Numbered from the stretch's first letter, positions 27,450 to 39,307 are shown. The stretch: 64,000 nt of DNA from an uncultured Aquimarina sp. (GCA_947498595.1 CANMKX010000006.1:62001-126000), one strand, 5' to 3'. Made by a program: numbers and translations. The notes: generated by a model from the sequence alone, not told the origin.

Positions 27450-29084
27450 ATGATAAACTTGAGAAAATTAATAATAAAAATAACAGCTATAGTAGTTGTT
27501 ATTTTTGCTTTAACATCTTGTGATAACGAACTTAATTCTGTAGGAACAAATATTGTAGGAGAGTTAGGTTTTAATAATGATAAATATGAGTCTAAGATAT
27601 TAGGGACTAATAATAAGATTAATAGGGTGCAAACTAGTAGTTTGTCTAATAACTTATTGGGAGTTTACGATGATCCAATTTATGGAGAAAGCAAATACAG
27701 CATATTATCTCAAGTAGAATTGAATGCTCAAGCTCCAACTTTTGGAGATAATGCGATTTTAGATAGTGTTGTGCTTAATCTGCCATATTTTAGTACTGTA
27801 GAAAGGAATGCTCAGACTGGAGAAGTAGTGAATACATATACTTTAGATTCTGTTTATGGAGGTTTTCCAATGGAATTGTCTATTTATGAATCAAATTATT
27901 TTTTAAGAGATTTTGATATAGATTCAAATTTAGAAGACAGGCAATTATATTATTCAAATGATATAGCTTCATTTGGAACTAGTATTGAAGGGACTTTATT
28001 GTATGAGTCACCTTATACTCCGCTAAGTAATGAAATTGTTTTGTTAGCACCTGATGGAAATGACGATGATACTAATCCAGAAATAACAAGAGAAACTCCA
28101 CGATTGAGATTAAAGTTACCAATTGATTTTTTTACTACTAAAATTTTAGATAAAGAAGGCCAACCCGAGCTGAGTAATCCAAATAATTTTAGAAATCATT
28201 TTAGAGGAATATATTTTAAAACTGAAAGTGTTGGAGGAAGAGGAAGTTTGGTTTATTTTGATATGAGCCAGGCTAATATTTTATTGTATTATTCATTTGA
28301 TAAAATAGATACCTTAGACGAAGATAATGATGGAGATGTTACAGATCTAGTTAGGGATGAGGCAAACACAACTATTAGCTTTACTAATAATATAATAAAC
28401 TTAATAGAAAATGATTTTCCTACAGCTATAACTAATGAAATAGAAAATCCAACAGCAGATCAGATGGGGCAGAATTTATTTCTTAAAGGAGGTGAAGGTG
28501 TTGTTGGTGAAATTGAATTATTTAAAGATTTAGTTGAAGACCAAGATACTGGAGAAATGATCACAGAATTGGAGTTTTTGAAAAAACAAAATTGGTTGAT
28601 TAATGAAGCAAATATTGATTTTTTTGTGAATGAAAATTTAGCTTTGAATGAAACAAATGATCCAGGGGGTAATACTGAACCTCTAAGAATATATTTATAT
28701 AATACAGAAACAGGATTGCCTTTATTCGATTTTAATGTTGATGCAACAAGAAATGATAATAATCCTTTAATTTCTAGAATAGATCATTTAGGACCTTTAG
28801 AGAATAATGAAAGTCAAGGGAAACATTATAGTATACGAATAACAGACCATGTTAATAGAGTTATTAATGAAGATCAAGAAAATGTTAAATTAGGAATTGC
28901 TGTATCACAGAATGTTAATTTAACAAACGCTTTTGATTTTTTCTCAACCTCTAATGATACAGAAGCAAATAAAATACCTTTAGGAGCTATTATTTCTCAT
29001 GAAGGAACAGTATTATATGGGCCAAACGCAGCAGATGAATCAAAACGTTTAAAATTGAATATTTTTTATACAGAATCAAATTAA
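27450..29084 (+). CDS. DUF4270-family lipoprotein
   Basis: The 544-residue product has a signal peptide with lipobox ALTSC (Cys25) and the DUF4270 layout: NELNSVGTNIVGEL near the start, DSVVLNLPYFSTVE, a RLKLPIDFF segment, and a C-terminal SHEGTVLYGPN...RLKLNIFYTES tail. Members are outer-membrane or surface lipoproteins confined to Bacteroidota; their role is not established. The gene is 12 bp after the short starch-synthase-like gene and 25 bp before glmS, which makes a three-gene operon of cell-surface and sugar genes plausible. Confidence 0.87.
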   Translation: MINLRKLIIKITAIVVVIFALTSCDNELNSVGTNIVGELGFNNDKYESKILGTNNKINRVQTSSLSNNLLGVYDDPIYGESKYSILSQVELNAQAPTFGDNAILDSVVLNLPYFSTVERNAQTGEVVNTYTLDSVYGGFPMELSIYESNYFLRDFDIDSNLEDRQLYYSNDIASFGTSIEGTLLYESPYTPLSNEIVLLAPDGNDDDTNPEITRETPRLRLKLPIDFFTTKILDKEGQPELSNPNNFRNHFRGIYFKTESVGGRGSLVYFDMSQANILLYYSFDKIDTLDEDNDGDVTDLVRDEANTTISFTNNIINLIENDFPTAITNEIENPTADQMGQNLFLKGGEGVVGEIELFKDLVEDQDTGEMITELEFLKKQNWLINEANIDFFVNENLALNETNDPGGNTEPLRIYLYNTETGLPLFDFNVDATRNDNNPLISRIDHLGPLENNESQGKHYSIRITDHVNRVINEDQENVKLGIAVSQNVNLTNAFDFFSTSNDTEANKIPLGAIISHEGTVLYGPNAADESKRLKLNIFYTESN

Positions 29085-29109
29085 ATAATCAATCAAGATA
29101 TAGAATAAT

Positions 29110-30957
29110 ATGTGCGGAATAGTAGGATACATAGGACATAGAGAAGCATACCCAATTGTTTTAAAAGGATTAAAAAGACTAGAATATAGAGGATATGACT
29201 CAGCGGGAATAGCCCTTTATGATGGAGAAGAAATAAAGTTATCTAAAACAAAAGGTAAAGTAGCTGATCTGGAAACGAGATTGGAAAATGAGATAGCGAC
29301 TAAAGGTACTGTTGGTATTGGACATACAAGGTGGGCTACACATGGAGTTCCTAATGATGTGAATTCTCATCCTCATTATTCAAATTCTGGTAATTTAGTG
29401 ATTATTCATAATGGAATTATAGAAAATTATGAGCCATTACGACAAGAATTAACGAATAGAGGGTATACTTTTACATCAGAGACTGACACAGAAGTTTTAG
29501 TAAACTTGATAGAGGATGTTAAAACTAAAGAAAAGGTAAAGTTAGGTAAAGCTGTCCAGATTGCTTTAAATCAAACTGTAGGAGCTTATGCAATTGCTGT
29601 TTTTGACAGAAACAAGCCAGATGAAATAGTTGTGGCTCGTTTAGGAAGCCCGCTAGCTATTGGTGTTGGAGAAAACGAATATTTTGTGGCCTCAGATGCA
29701 TCACCTTTTATCGAATATACTAATAATGCAATTTATCTTGAAGATGGAGAAATGGCAATTATTAGAAGGAAAAAAGGTGTAAAAGTACGTAAGATAAAAG
29801 ATGATAAGCAAGTAGATCCTTATGTTCAAGAATTAAAAATGAACCTTGAACAAATAGAAAAAGGAGGATACGATCATTTCATGTTAAAAGAAATATACGA
29901 ACAGCCTAATGCAATTAGTGATACCTATAGAGGTAGAATGCGTGTTAGTGATGGGATTATAAAAATGGCAGGAATAGATGATCATATTGAGAAATTTACT
30001 AATGCTAGACGAATTTTAATTATTGCTTGTGGTACATCATGGCATGCAGGGTTAGTAGGAGAGTATATCTTTGAGGATTTAGCTAGAATTCCTGTAGAGG
30101 TTGAATATGCTTCAGAATTTAGATATCGTAATCCAGTTATTTATCAAGACGATGTAGTTATTGCTATTTCTCAAAGTGGAGAAACAGCAGATACTATGGC
30201 AGCAATTAAATTAGCGAAAGAAAAAGGAGCTTTTGTTTTCGGTATTTGTAATGTAGTTGGATCTTCTATATCAAGAGAGACACATGCAGGGGCATATACG
30301 CATGCGGGACCAGAAATTGGAGTTGCTTCAACAAAAGCATTTACAACACAAATAACTGTTTTAACACTTATTGCTTTACAATTAGCTAAGAAAAAAGGAG
30401 TGATTTCTACGCCAGATTTCCATGCTCATTTGCAAGAATTAGAAAGAATTCCAGAAAAAGTTGCTAAAGCACTTGAGTCAAATGAACATATAAAAGAAGT
30501 AGCGGATATTTATAAAGAAGCTTCGAATTGTCTATACTTAGGGAGAGGATTTAATTTCCCTGTAGCATTAGAAGGAGCTTTGAAATTAAAAGAGATTTCA
30601 TATATCCATGCAGAAGGATATCCAGCAGCAGAAATGAAGCATGGTCCAATTGCTTTAATTGATGAGCAAATGCCTGTGATTGTAATTGCTACAAAAAAAG
30701 GTCATTATGATAAGGTAGTAAGTAATATTCAAGAGATCAAATCCAGAAAAGGAAAGATTATAGGAATTGTAACAGAAGGAGATGTTACCGTAAAAGGATT
30801 AGCAGATCATGTAATCGAAATACCTGAAACAATGGAATCGATGACACCATTATTGACAACTATCCCATTACAATTATTATCATACCATATAGCAGTTATG
30901 CTAAATAAAAACGTAGATCAACCACGTAATTTAGCCAAATCTGTTACGGTAGAATAA
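29110..30957 (+). CDS. glmS: Glutamine-fructose-6-phosphate aminotransferase (isomerizing)
   Basis: The 615-residue enzyme makes glucosamine-6-phosphate from fructose-6-phosphate and glutamine, the first step to UDP-GlcNAc for peptidoglycan and lipid A. The N-terminal Ntn amidotransferase uses Cys2 (MCGIVGYIG), with GHTRWATHG near residue 75. Two SIS sugar-phosphate isomerase domains follow (about residues 295-430 and 460-605), with ACGTSWHAG, SQSGETADT and the C-terminal KSVTVE end typical of GlmS. It is the last gene of the operon and ends at a strong terminator. No glmS-ribozyme-like structure is apparent in the 25 bp upstream. Confidence 0.97.
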   Translation: MCGIVGYIGHREAYPIVLKGLKRLEYRGYDSAGIALYDGEEIKLSKTKGKVADLETRLENEIATKGTVGIGHTRWATHGVPNDVNSHPHYSNSGNLVIIHNGIIENYEPLRQELTNRGYTFTSETDTEVLVNLIEDVKTKEKVKLGKAVQIALNQTVGAYAIAVFDRNKPDEIVVARLGSPLAIGVGENEYFVASDASPFIEYTNNAIYLEDGEMAIIRRKKGVKVRKIKDDKQVDPYVQELKMNLEQIEKGGYDHFMLKEIYEQPNAISDTYRGRMRVSDGIIKMAGIDDHIEKFTNARRILIIACGTSWHAGLVGEYIFEDLARIPVEVEYASEFRYRNPVIYQDDVVIAISQSGETADTMAAIKLAKEKGAFVFGICNVVGSSISRETHAGAYTHAGPEIGVASTKAFTTQITVLTLIALQLAKKKGVISTPDFHAHLQELERIPEKVAKALESNEHIKEVADIYKEASNCLYLGRGFNFPVALEGALKLKEISYIHAEGYPAAEMKHGPIALIDEQMPVIVIATKKGHYDKVVSNIQEIKSRKGKIIGIVTEGDVTVKGLADHVIEIPETMESMTPLLTTIPLQLLSYHIAVMLNKNVDQPRNLAKSVTVE

Positions 30958-30988
30958 AAGAATAGTATAATTCTTTATACTTTTATAG

Positions 30989-31020
30989 AGCTCTTCGATG
31001 ATTTTTCGAAGAGCTTTTTT
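30989..31020 (+). terminator. Rho-independent terminator after glmS
   Basis: The inverted repeat AGCTCTTCGA (30989-30998) / TCGAAGAGCT (31006-31015) has a 7-nt loop and a T-run, 31 bp after the glmS stop. Confidence 0.85.
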
Positions 31021-31192
31021 CTTTAGAAAAGAAAAATTATAAAGAGCAAAGAATCATTAATAATTAAGAGGCTTAGAAACCAGATATATACTAAAGAAAA
31101 AAAACAAAAATAAAAGAGCTTATTTTTTCATTTTAAAAAGTTATATTTGCAGCCTGAAAAGAGAATTCTTTTTTCAAAAGACAAAATACTAA

Positions 31193-32719
<1,527 letters not shown>

Positions 32720-32759
32720 TCAATCTAATAAGTATTAATTAACAATTATCAATTAGGAT

Positions 32760-33038
32760 ATGTATTTAGAAATTGTAACTCCTGAAACCGTAGTGTTTAG
32801 TGCAGAAATTAATTCTGTTGCTGTACCAGGGATTAATGGTGAATTTCAGATGTTGAGTAATCACGCGCCAGTAGTATCACTATTAGGAGCAGGAAGTGTT
32901 AAGATTAATACGCAAGCTCAAATTGAAGAGTTAACTAACGGTTTAACCAGAGATGCTTCAAATAATACACTACTATTTGCTATTAATAGTGGAGTTATTG
33001 AAACAAAAGATAATAAAGTGATCATATTAGCTGATTAA
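32760..33038 (+). CDS. atpC: F-type ATP synthase subunit epsilon, short form
   Basis: The 92-residue protein is the beta-sandwich domain of subunit epsilon (MYLEIVTPETVVFSAEINSV, GINGEFQMLSNHAPVVSLLGAGSV, SGVIETKDNKVIILAD). The C-terminal helical hairpin that inhibits ATP hydrolysis in E. coli epsilon (about 138 residues) is absent, so this form should lack that control; short forms are usual in Bacteroidota. It is 40 bp downstream of atpD and ends at a strong terminator. Confidence 0.95.
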   Translation: MYLEIVTPETVVFSAEINSVAVPGINGEFQMLSNHAPVVSLLGAGSVKINTQAQIEELTNGLTRDASNNTLLFAINSGVIETKDNKVIILAD

Positions 33039-33067
33039 AGCTAATAATAGAACACTAAAATCATAGA

Positions 33068-33101
33068 AGCGTTCACATATAAATATGTGAACGCTTTTTT
33101 T
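33068..33101 (+). terminator. Rho-independent terminator after atpC
   Basis: The inverted repeat AGCGTTCACATA (33068-33079) / TATGTGAACGCT (33084-33095) has a 4-nt loop followed by a T-run, 30 bp after the atpC stop. Confidence 0.88.
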
Positions 33102-33206
33102 ATATAAATACTTGATGGTCAATATAAAATTATGTTAAAGATCAGTGTTTATACTATAGGTTTTATACTTTCGGATTCAGAAGGTGAATATAAAAGATTT
33201 ATAATA

Positions 33207-35966
33207 ATGTTTAAGAAATTAGCTATACCTATTACGTTTATATTAATGTCTATAATCTCTAATGGACAAGAAAAAAAAGTATTATCTCATGATGATTATG
33301 ATTTGTGGAAACGAATTACTGCTACTAAAATATCTAAAAATGGTAAGTTAGTTGTAACAGAAGTTGGGACAACAACTAAAAGAGGAGATGGTTACATCGA
33401 AATATATAATACACAAAAGGGGACGAGTTTTAAAAAAGTTAATGGATATGAATCTTTAATATCTAATGACGAAAAGTTTATTTTCTTTAAACAGAAACCG
33501 CTATATCAAAAAATAAGAAGCGAGAAAAAAAAAGAGGTAAAAAAAGGCGAATTGAGCAAAGATTCATGGTTTGTATATAACGTTGATAAGAATAAGATAG
33601 AGGATTCCTTAACAAATGTAAAATCTTTTGCAATATCAAAAGCAAACAGCAAATGGGTATTAGTTGAAAAATTTAAGAACAAGACTAAAAAAAAGAATAA
33701 AGGGAAAAATGTAGCTGCGCAAAATTATTTATTGGTTTATAATATAAGCTCAAAAAAGAAAGATACTATTTTTAAAATTAAAGAATATAATCTAGCAGAA
33801 AAAGGAAATGTATTCTATTATTCACTGAAAAATAAAAAAGAAAAAGCAAGAGATTTAGGTATTTATAAATACGATCTGTCGACAAATAAGAGGCAGTTAA
33901 TAGATTCTACTGCTTATGTTTATAATAAAATAGCTGTTAACAAGAATGGAACACAATTGGCGTATATTTCTGTTCAAGATTCTACTTCCAAAGATTCACT
34001 ACAACATAGTTTGAAATTTTATAAAAATGATAATCTTAATACATTAAGTTTACTTTTAAAGAATGACGATTTATTGATTAGTGGAGATCAATTACCGTTC
34101 TTTTCAGATGCAGCTGATAAATTATATTTTTATACAAAAGAGAAAAAAGTATTTCATCAAGATACAACTTTGTTAAAAGAAGAAATACCTGAAGTTGATG
34201 TGTGGAATTGGAAAGATAAATTAATTCAGCCAGAACAAAAATCTAAAATAAAAGAACTACAATCTAAAGCATATCTATCTTATTACAATATTAAAGATAA
34301 AAAAATAGTGTCTTTGCAAGATAATACGATAGATGATGTATTGATTGACGATAGAAAATCACCAGAATTTTATTTAGGTGTAACCAGTTCTTTATATGAT
34401 GTACAACGATCTTGGGATTTTCCATGGACACGAGATTATTTTTATATAAATAAAAGTACAGGAGAAAAAAGATTGTTATTAAAAGAAATAACAAGTCGCC
34501 CAATAATTACACCAGATGAAAAGAAATTAGTATATTACAATTCAAAAGAAAAGAATTGGTTTTCATTAGATATAGCGTCTGGGGAGCATACTAATTTAAC
34601 AAAAGATATTTCTGTAGCTTTTTATAATGAAGATCATGATGAGCCTTCTTTACCATCATCTTACGGTTTTTCTGGGTTTGATGCAGATGGTAATATATTG
34701 CTGAATGACAAATATGATATTTGGAAAATTTCTTTAGAAAATAAATTTAAACCAAATAGGATTACTAAGAATGGAAGAGAAACGAAAATAACTTTTAGAG
34801 GATTAAGGCTGTATAAAGAGAAACCGAATGCTATTACATATTTAAAAAAAGAATTATTAATTATAGGATATAATAATACAACAAAAACTAGTGGGGTTTA
34901 CGTAATAGGAAAGCATAAAATTACTAGAAAAGTTGATGAAGAATATCAATTAGGATCTTTTAGAAAAGCTGAAAATGCTTCGGTATTTACATTTACAAGG
35001 CAAAATTTTAATACCTATCCAGACCTTACAGTAACAAAAGATTTTAAATCGTTAAAGAAAATAACAAACATCAACCCTCAACAAGAAGAGTTTTATTGGG
35101 GAACATCAGAAGCATTTAGCTGGACTGCTTATGACGGAAGAAAATTAGAAGGAATATTATATAAACCTGAAAACTTTGATCCTGAAAAAAAATATCCGTT
35201 GATGACATATTTTTATGATAGAAGTTCTGATAATTTAAATAAATATTATTCACCACAACCAAGTGCGTCTATAGTAAACCCGTCATATTTGGTAAGTAAT
35301 CAGTATATCATGTTTGTCCCTGATATTGTTTATAATGAAGGTAAACCAGGAGAAAGTGCTTATAACTGTGTAGTTTCTGGAGTTGAAGCAGTTGAATCAT
35401 TAGGATATATTGATAGCTCAAAAATGGCTATTCAAGGACAAAGCTGGGGTGGATACCAAGTAGCTTATTTAATCACTAGAACCAACAAGTTTAGAGCAGC
35501 TATGGCGGGAGCTCCTGTAAGTAATATGACTTCAGCGTATGGAGGAATTAGATGGAAATCAGGATTAAGCAGAGCTTTTCAGTACGAGAAGACTCAAAGT
35601 AGAATAGGAAAAAATTTATGGGATGGATTTGATTTATATATAGAGAATTCACCTTTATTTAAAATCCCTAAAATAGAAACACCATTACTAATGATGCATA
35701 ATGATAACGATGGTGCTGTACCCTATTATCAAGGAATTGAAATGTTTATGGGGATGAGAAGGTTACAAAAGCCAGTCTGGTTATTGGTATATAATAATGA
35801 GGCTCATAATTTAAGAAAAGTGAAGAATAAACAAGACTTATCGATAAGAATGATGCAGTTTTTTGATTATTATTTGAAAGATCAACCAGCACCAGAATGG
35901 ATGACCAAAGGAGTTCCTAGAACTCAAAAAGGGAAAGACTTTGGATATAGTTTAAGTGATGAGTAA
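33207..35966 (+). CDS. Secreted S9 prolyl-oligopeptidase-family peptidase
   Basis: From ATG 33207 the product is 919 residues with a signal peptide (MFKKLAIPITFILMSIISNGQ). An upstream ATG at 33132 would put 25 non-signal residues before it and is less likely. Residues about 25-640 form a beta-propeller-like N-terminal region, and the C-terminal alpha/beta-hydrolase domain carries the triad: Ser in QGQSWGGYQ, Asp in HNDNDGAVPYYQG and His in NNEAHNLRK. It should cut oligopeptides in the periplasm or outside the cell. It stands alone between two terminators. Confidence 0.92.
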   Translation: MFKKLAIPITFILMSIISNGQEKKVLSHDDYDLWKRITATKISKNGKLVVTEVGTTTKRGDGYIEIYNTQKGTSFKKVNGYESLISNDEKFIFFKQKPLYQKIRSEKKKEVKKGELSKDSWFVYNVDKNKIEDSLTNVKSFAISKANSKWVLVEKFKNKTKKKNKGKNVAAQNYLLVYNISSKKKDTIFKIKEYNLAEKGNVFYYSLKNKKEKARDLGIYKYDLSTNKRQLIDSTAYVYNKIAVNKNGTQLAYISVQDSTSKDSLQHSLKFYKNDNLNTLSLLLKNDDLLISGDQLPFFSDAADKLYFYTKEKKVFHQDTTLLKEEIPEVDVWNWKDKLIQPEQKSKIKELQSKAYLSYYNIKDKKIVSLQDNTIDDVLIDDRKSPEFYLGVTSSLYDVQRSWDFPWTRDYFYINKSTGEKRLLLKEITSRPIITPDEKKLVYYNSKEKNWFSLDIASGEHTNLTKDISVAFYNEDHDEPSLPSSYGFSGFDADGNILLNDKYDIWKISLENKFKPNRITKNGRETKITFRGLRLYKEKPNAITYLKKELLIIGYNNTTKTSGVYVIGKHKITRKVDEEYQLGSFRKAENASVFTFTRQNFNTYPDLTVTKDFKSLKKITNINPQQEEFYWGTSEAFSWTAYDGRKLEGILYKPENFDPEKKYPLMTYFYDRSSDNLNKYYSPQPSASIVNPSYLVSNQYIMFVPDIVYNEGKPGESAYNCVVSGVEAVESLGYIDSSKMAIQGQSWGGYQVAYLITRTNKFRAAMAGAPVSNMTSAYGGIRWKSGLSRAFQYEKTQSRIGKNLWDGFDLYIENSPLFKIPKIETPLLMMHNDNDGAVPYYQGIEMFMGMRRLQKPVWLLVYNNEAHNLRKVKNKQDLSIRMMQFFDYYLKDQPAPEWMTKGVPRTQKGKDFGYSLSDE

Positions 35967-35990
35967 TAATGAATAATGTAACAAGAGATA

Positions 35991-36030
35991 TATGTAAAAA
36001 AGAAGAGAATCCTCTCTTCTTTTTTACATA
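35991..36030. terminator. Bidirectional terminator with an 18-bp perfect stem
   Basis: The arms 35991-36008 and 36013-36030 are exact reverse complements (core AAAAAAGAAGAGA) with a 4-nt ATCC loop, between the convergent S9 and M61 peptidase genes. Confidence 0.88.
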
Positions 36031-36037
36031 TTGTCAA

Positions 36038-37819
36038 TTATAAATGTAGCCAAGCATTTCTGTTCTTCAGAATTGCTTTTTTTACTTTATGATTATTGTT
36101 TTCAAATAGAGTTAAGTCATATTTAGGATCACTATCCAGTGTAACTTCTGTTTCTATATTTTTTCCAAATCGTTTATATGTAAGTGTGATTTTGGTCTTT
36201 GGAGATAGTTTTTTTATATATTCATTTACCGTAGTTTCATCGTCTAAGATCTGATTGTTAATAGAAATAATAACATCACCAGCTTGTAATCCCGCATTAT
36301 AAAACGGAGTTCCTTTATGAGGATTGCTATTAATTTTATTAGCACTAATAGATCCAATAAATGCTTTAGTTTGATCTTGATGCAAGGTAACACCCATAGA
36401 AGCTAATAAAGATTTATAATCAGGCATTTCACTTTTATAAATATAATTATTGAAAAAATTGTCTCCAAAATCATTTCCAGCATATTGATTTAAACTTGTG
36501 TGAAGATCAGTAATGCTATATGGTTTTTCAACTTTACCATAAGTATTCCAAACAAGTTTCATGTAATCATCGAGATTTAACTTTTGTTCTCTAAGAGATA
36601 AATCAAGAGCCAGTCCTAAGACACTTCCGTAAGAATAATAAGAAATAAATGTGTTTTCTCGATTAACAGGATCTACAGAAGTTGCAGCATCAACAAAAGG
36701 AGCCTGATAACTCATTTCAATAGGATTATAATATTGTCTAGCAGGAGAGTTCCATACATAATTAAATGTCCTAACAATACTCTTAATATATTGCTCAGGT
36801 GTTATGATTTTTGCTCTACAAAGAATAAGATTTGTATAGTAACTTGTAAAACCTTCGGCAAACCATAATTCTCCACTCATATTAGCATCTTCAAAATTAA
36901 AAGGCTCTAATGTTTTAGGTCTAATTCTTTCAACATTCCATGAATGGAAAAATTCATGAGAAACCGTACCTATATTACGATCTTTTCCACCATCAGCTAA
37001 TTCTAAAGTACTTGTTAAAATAGTGGAGTTTCTATGCTCCATACCATCCCTGCTTGCATTAGCAATATAACAACCTAAAAAAGTATATTCATTAAAATCA
37101 AAATCTGGCAATTCCCCAAAAACTTTTTTTTGCTCTAGGACAATTTTTTTTACTTTCTCAAAATAATTGTCAAAATCAGTGATATTACCTGTATGATGTA
37201 GAGCAAAATTAATAGTCTGTTTTTTATTATTGTTGATAACGTCAAAAGAACGAACCATATGATTACTTATTTCGGTAGGGCTATCCATAAAATACTGTAG
37301 GTTAGGAGCGAAATAAGTATTGTTGTTTAAATGCTTTAATTGTGTTGCAATTTTCCAGTTTAAATCTTCTCTAGGATGAAAAGTAACCTCTATAGGGGTA
37401 TTTGCTAAACTTGGTGCATACATAAAAGTCGCAGGTATATTTAGATGTGCATGAGTATTGTCTATTTGAGAATAAGTACCATCTCCTCTATTAGCAAATA
37501 ATATATAAGAAATTTTAACAGTACCGTCGTGACCAGAAATATCCCATTGATGAGGATTGGATCTAGAGATCGATAATTTTTTTCCTTTACTATCATGAGC
37601 AATTACCTGATATATATTTTTTGCGAAATCGTGAATAGCATATCTCCCAGGAGAAGTTCTACTCATTCTAACGGATAAAGTATCAGATTTTATACTATTA
37701 AACTGTATTTTAATTTGAGCTTCATGATGTTGAGCATTTGGAAAAGAAATTTCATATGTATTTGTAACCTGTGCAAAAGATGTAATCGAAATAAATATGA
37801 AAATAAATAAAAACTTCAT
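36038..37819 (-). CDS. M61-family metallopeptidase with C-terminal PDZ domain
   Basis: The 593-residue product starts with a signal peptide (about residues 1-16, SITSFAQ). The N-terminal part is a beta domain (NTYEISFPNAQHHEAQIKIQF, then RMSRTSPGRYAIHDFAKNIY, typical of M61). The zinc site HEFFHSWNVERIRP (HExxH) lies near residue 289, with Glu ligand candidates in GELWFAEGFTSYYTN. A PDZ-like domain follows (about residues 480-575, AGLQAGDVIISINNQ). M61 enzymes are glycyl aminopeptidases or broader peptidases. The location is periplasmic or surface. It is monocistronic and converges with the S9 gene. Confidence 0.93.
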   Translation of the reverse strand: MKFLFIFIFISITSFAQVTNTYEISFPNAQHHEAQIKIQFNSIKSDTLSVRMSRTSPGRYAIHDFAKNIYQVIAHDSKGKKLSISRSNPHQWDISGHDGTVKISYILFANRGDGTYSQIDNTHAHLNIPATFMYAPSLANTPIEVTFHPREDLNWKIATQLKHLNNNTYFAPNLQYFMDSPTEISNHMVRSFDVINNNKKQTINFALHHTGNITDFDNYFEKVKKIVLEQKKVFGELPDFDFNEYTFLGCYIANASRDGMEHRNSTILTSTLELADGGKDRNIGTVSHEFFHSWNVERIRPKTLEPFNFEDANMSGELWFAEGFTSYYTNLILCRAKIITPEQYIKSIVRTFNYVWNSPARQYYNPIEMSYQAPFVDAATSVDPVNRENTFISYYSYGSVLGLALDLSLREQKLNLDDYMKLVWNTYGKVEKPYSITDLHTSLNQYAGNDFGDNFFNNYIYKSEMPDYKSLLASMGVTLHQDQTKAFIGSISANKINSNPHKGTPFYNAGLQAGDVIISINNQILDDETTVNEYIKKLSPKTKITLTYKRFGKNIETEVTLDSDPKYDLTLFENNNHKVKKAILKNRNAWLHL

Positions 37820-37984
37820 CGTAAGATATTTATATAATGAATAAACTCAAATATAAATATTCTAAATATACTTACATTTGAGTTTGTTGATAGGTGTTTA
37901 ATAAATGTCAGAATAGTATTAAAACTATAATGAAATAGTATCTAAGTGTAAAAGATACAAACCATTTAGGATGAATATCTATTC

Positions 37985-38416
37985 TTATAAAGAAGATAAA
38001 TAATCAATCAAAAGTTGATTTTTATATTTCTTAGCATAATCTAAGGCGGTACGTCCTCTTTCATTTTTTGCATTTGCTAGAGCACCTTTTTCTATTAATT
38101 TTTTAGCAAATTCAAGATGACCATACTTAGCAGCATACATTAATGGAGTTTTACCTTTACAATTAATCTCGGTATTGATTCCTTTTTCTAATAGTAAATT
38201 AAAGCAAGAAGTACTATTAGCTTTTATCGCTAAAGATAGTAAGCTATAAGAAGTCGTTGAAAACTTATAGCATGTATTGATGTTTTTAGAATTTATTTCT
38301 TTGTTTAATTCAGTTGCATTATCACTTTTAACAATAGAATAAAGTTCTTGAGAAAGTTCTTGAGAAAAAATAAAAGTGCTAAAAAATAAAGCAATAATTA
38401 ATGTAATTGATTTCAT
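37985..38416 (-). CDS. Secreted ankyrin-repeat protein
   Basis: The 143-residue product has a signal peptide (about residues 1-18, TFIFSQ) and about three ankyrin repeats: CYKFSTTSYSLLSLAIKAN (weak), CKGKTPLMYAAKYGHLEFAKKLIEKGA (clear) and NERGRTALDYAKKYKNQLLIDYLSSL (clear). Ankyrin repeats bind partner proteins; small secreted versions occur as periplasmic accessory proteins. It is flanked by gaps of 165 and 168 bp, so it is probably transcribed alone. The partner is unknown. Confidence 0.85.
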   Translation of the reverse strand: MKSITLIIALFFSTFIFSQELSQELYSIVKSDNATELNKEINSKNINTCYKFSTTSYSLLSLAIKANSTSCFNLLLEKGINTEINCKGKTPLMYAAKYGHLEFAKKLIEKGALANAKNERGRTALDYAKKYKNQLLIDYLSSL

Positions 38417-38584
38417 AAGGTGTAAAATTTATAATGGTTTTAATAAAAATATTATTTAAAGGTCACTAAGGTTCATAGCATTCGTAAAAACTATATGTCA
38501 TAGCGACTTTATTATTTATAGGTGTTTCTGTTTTTTAGATAAAACAAAGAAATAAGAATTTGCTTTTTCCGTGATACAATATAA

Positions 38585-38788
38585 TCAAGATTTATATTCT
38601 AATATATCAGCAGGTTGACAATCTAATTCTTTACAAATCGCATCAAGTGTGGAAAAACGAATAGCCTTTGCTTTTCCAGATTTAAGAATAGATAAGTTAG
38701 CAGTTGTAATTCCTATTCTCTCAGCCAACTCTTTACTCTTAATTTTTCTTTTTGCTAGTACGACGTCTAGATTTACTATAATTGACAT
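38585..38788 (-). CDS. XRE-family helix-turn-helix regulator
   Basis: The 67-residue protein is little more than a Cro/C1-type HTH: LAERIGITTANLSILKSGKAKAIRFSTLDAICKELDCQPADILEY. The helix pair around residues 18-40 should bind an operator. It starts 6 bp after the stop of the DUF2975 membrane gene on the same strand. I recall that small XRE genes regularly accompany DUF2975 genes, so it probably regulates its own operon. The signal is unknown. Confidence 0.92.
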   Translation of the reverse strand: MSIIVNLDVVLAKRKIKSKELAERIGITTANLSILKSGKAKAIRFSTLDAICKELDCQPADILEYKS

Positions 38789-38794
38789 AAATAA

Positions 38795-39307
38795 TTATAT
38801 GGTTAAATCATTTTCTTCTTGTAATCGATACCCTAATTTAAATATAGTAGCAATAAAACTAGCAAAAACACCTAATCCTATATGAAGTAAAGTAGCTATA
38901 AGATCATCTGTAGATAAATGACTATTATAAATACTATCAATTATAATATGGAAAATCGGAAATATAAGATTTAACAATGTAAACCATTTTAAATGGATTA
39001 TTGCTCTATTCGTAAATAATCTTTCTGCTTTAAAAGTTTTAAATATTAATGATAATAAATAGAAGAATACAGTATAGAATAGAAAAAAAGAAACAATTGC
39101 TATAAAATTGGAAATATGATACGCTCCTTTGATAATAGAATTAGTAAACGGAATTGATAATTGAAAATAATTAGTATCTATAATAGTAAGTTGATTAAAA
39201 ACTAAAGCTATAATTATAAAAAGTATAAATAAAGCATATCCACTATAGGTAATACTTGAGCCATAAAATAAAATTGAAGAAACTGATTTTTTTCCGAACA
39301 TTTTCAT
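38795..39307 (-). CDS. DUF2975-family membrane protein
   Basis: The 170-residue membrane protein has four predicted helices (about residues 16-38, 62-88, 102-122 and 140-160). The KTFKAERLFTNRAIIHLKWFTLLNLIFPIFHI segment resembles DUF2975, where a similar phrase precedes the third helix. It begins the two-gene unit with the XRE regulator 6 bp downstream. Function is unknown; co-occurrence with HTH regulators suggests a role in membrane signalling or in controlling the regulator. Confidence 0.82.
   Translation of the reverse strand: MKMFGKKSVSSILFYGSSITYSGYALFILFIIIALVFNQLTIIDTNYFQLSIPFTNSIIKGAYHISNFIAIVSFFLFYTVFFYLLSLIFKTFKAERLFTNRAIIHLKWFTLLNLIFPIFHIIIDSIYNSHLSTDDLIATLLHIGLGVFASFIATIFKLGYRLQEENDLTI

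Noticed and set aside
29085..29109. glmS ribozyme upstream of glmS
   Set aside because: Only 25 bp separate glmS from the upstream gene, too short for the ribozyme, and it is not expected in this phylum.
33132..33206. Longer N-terminus for the S9 peptidase from ATG 33132
   Set aside because: It would place 25 residues in front of a good signal peptide that starts at 33207.
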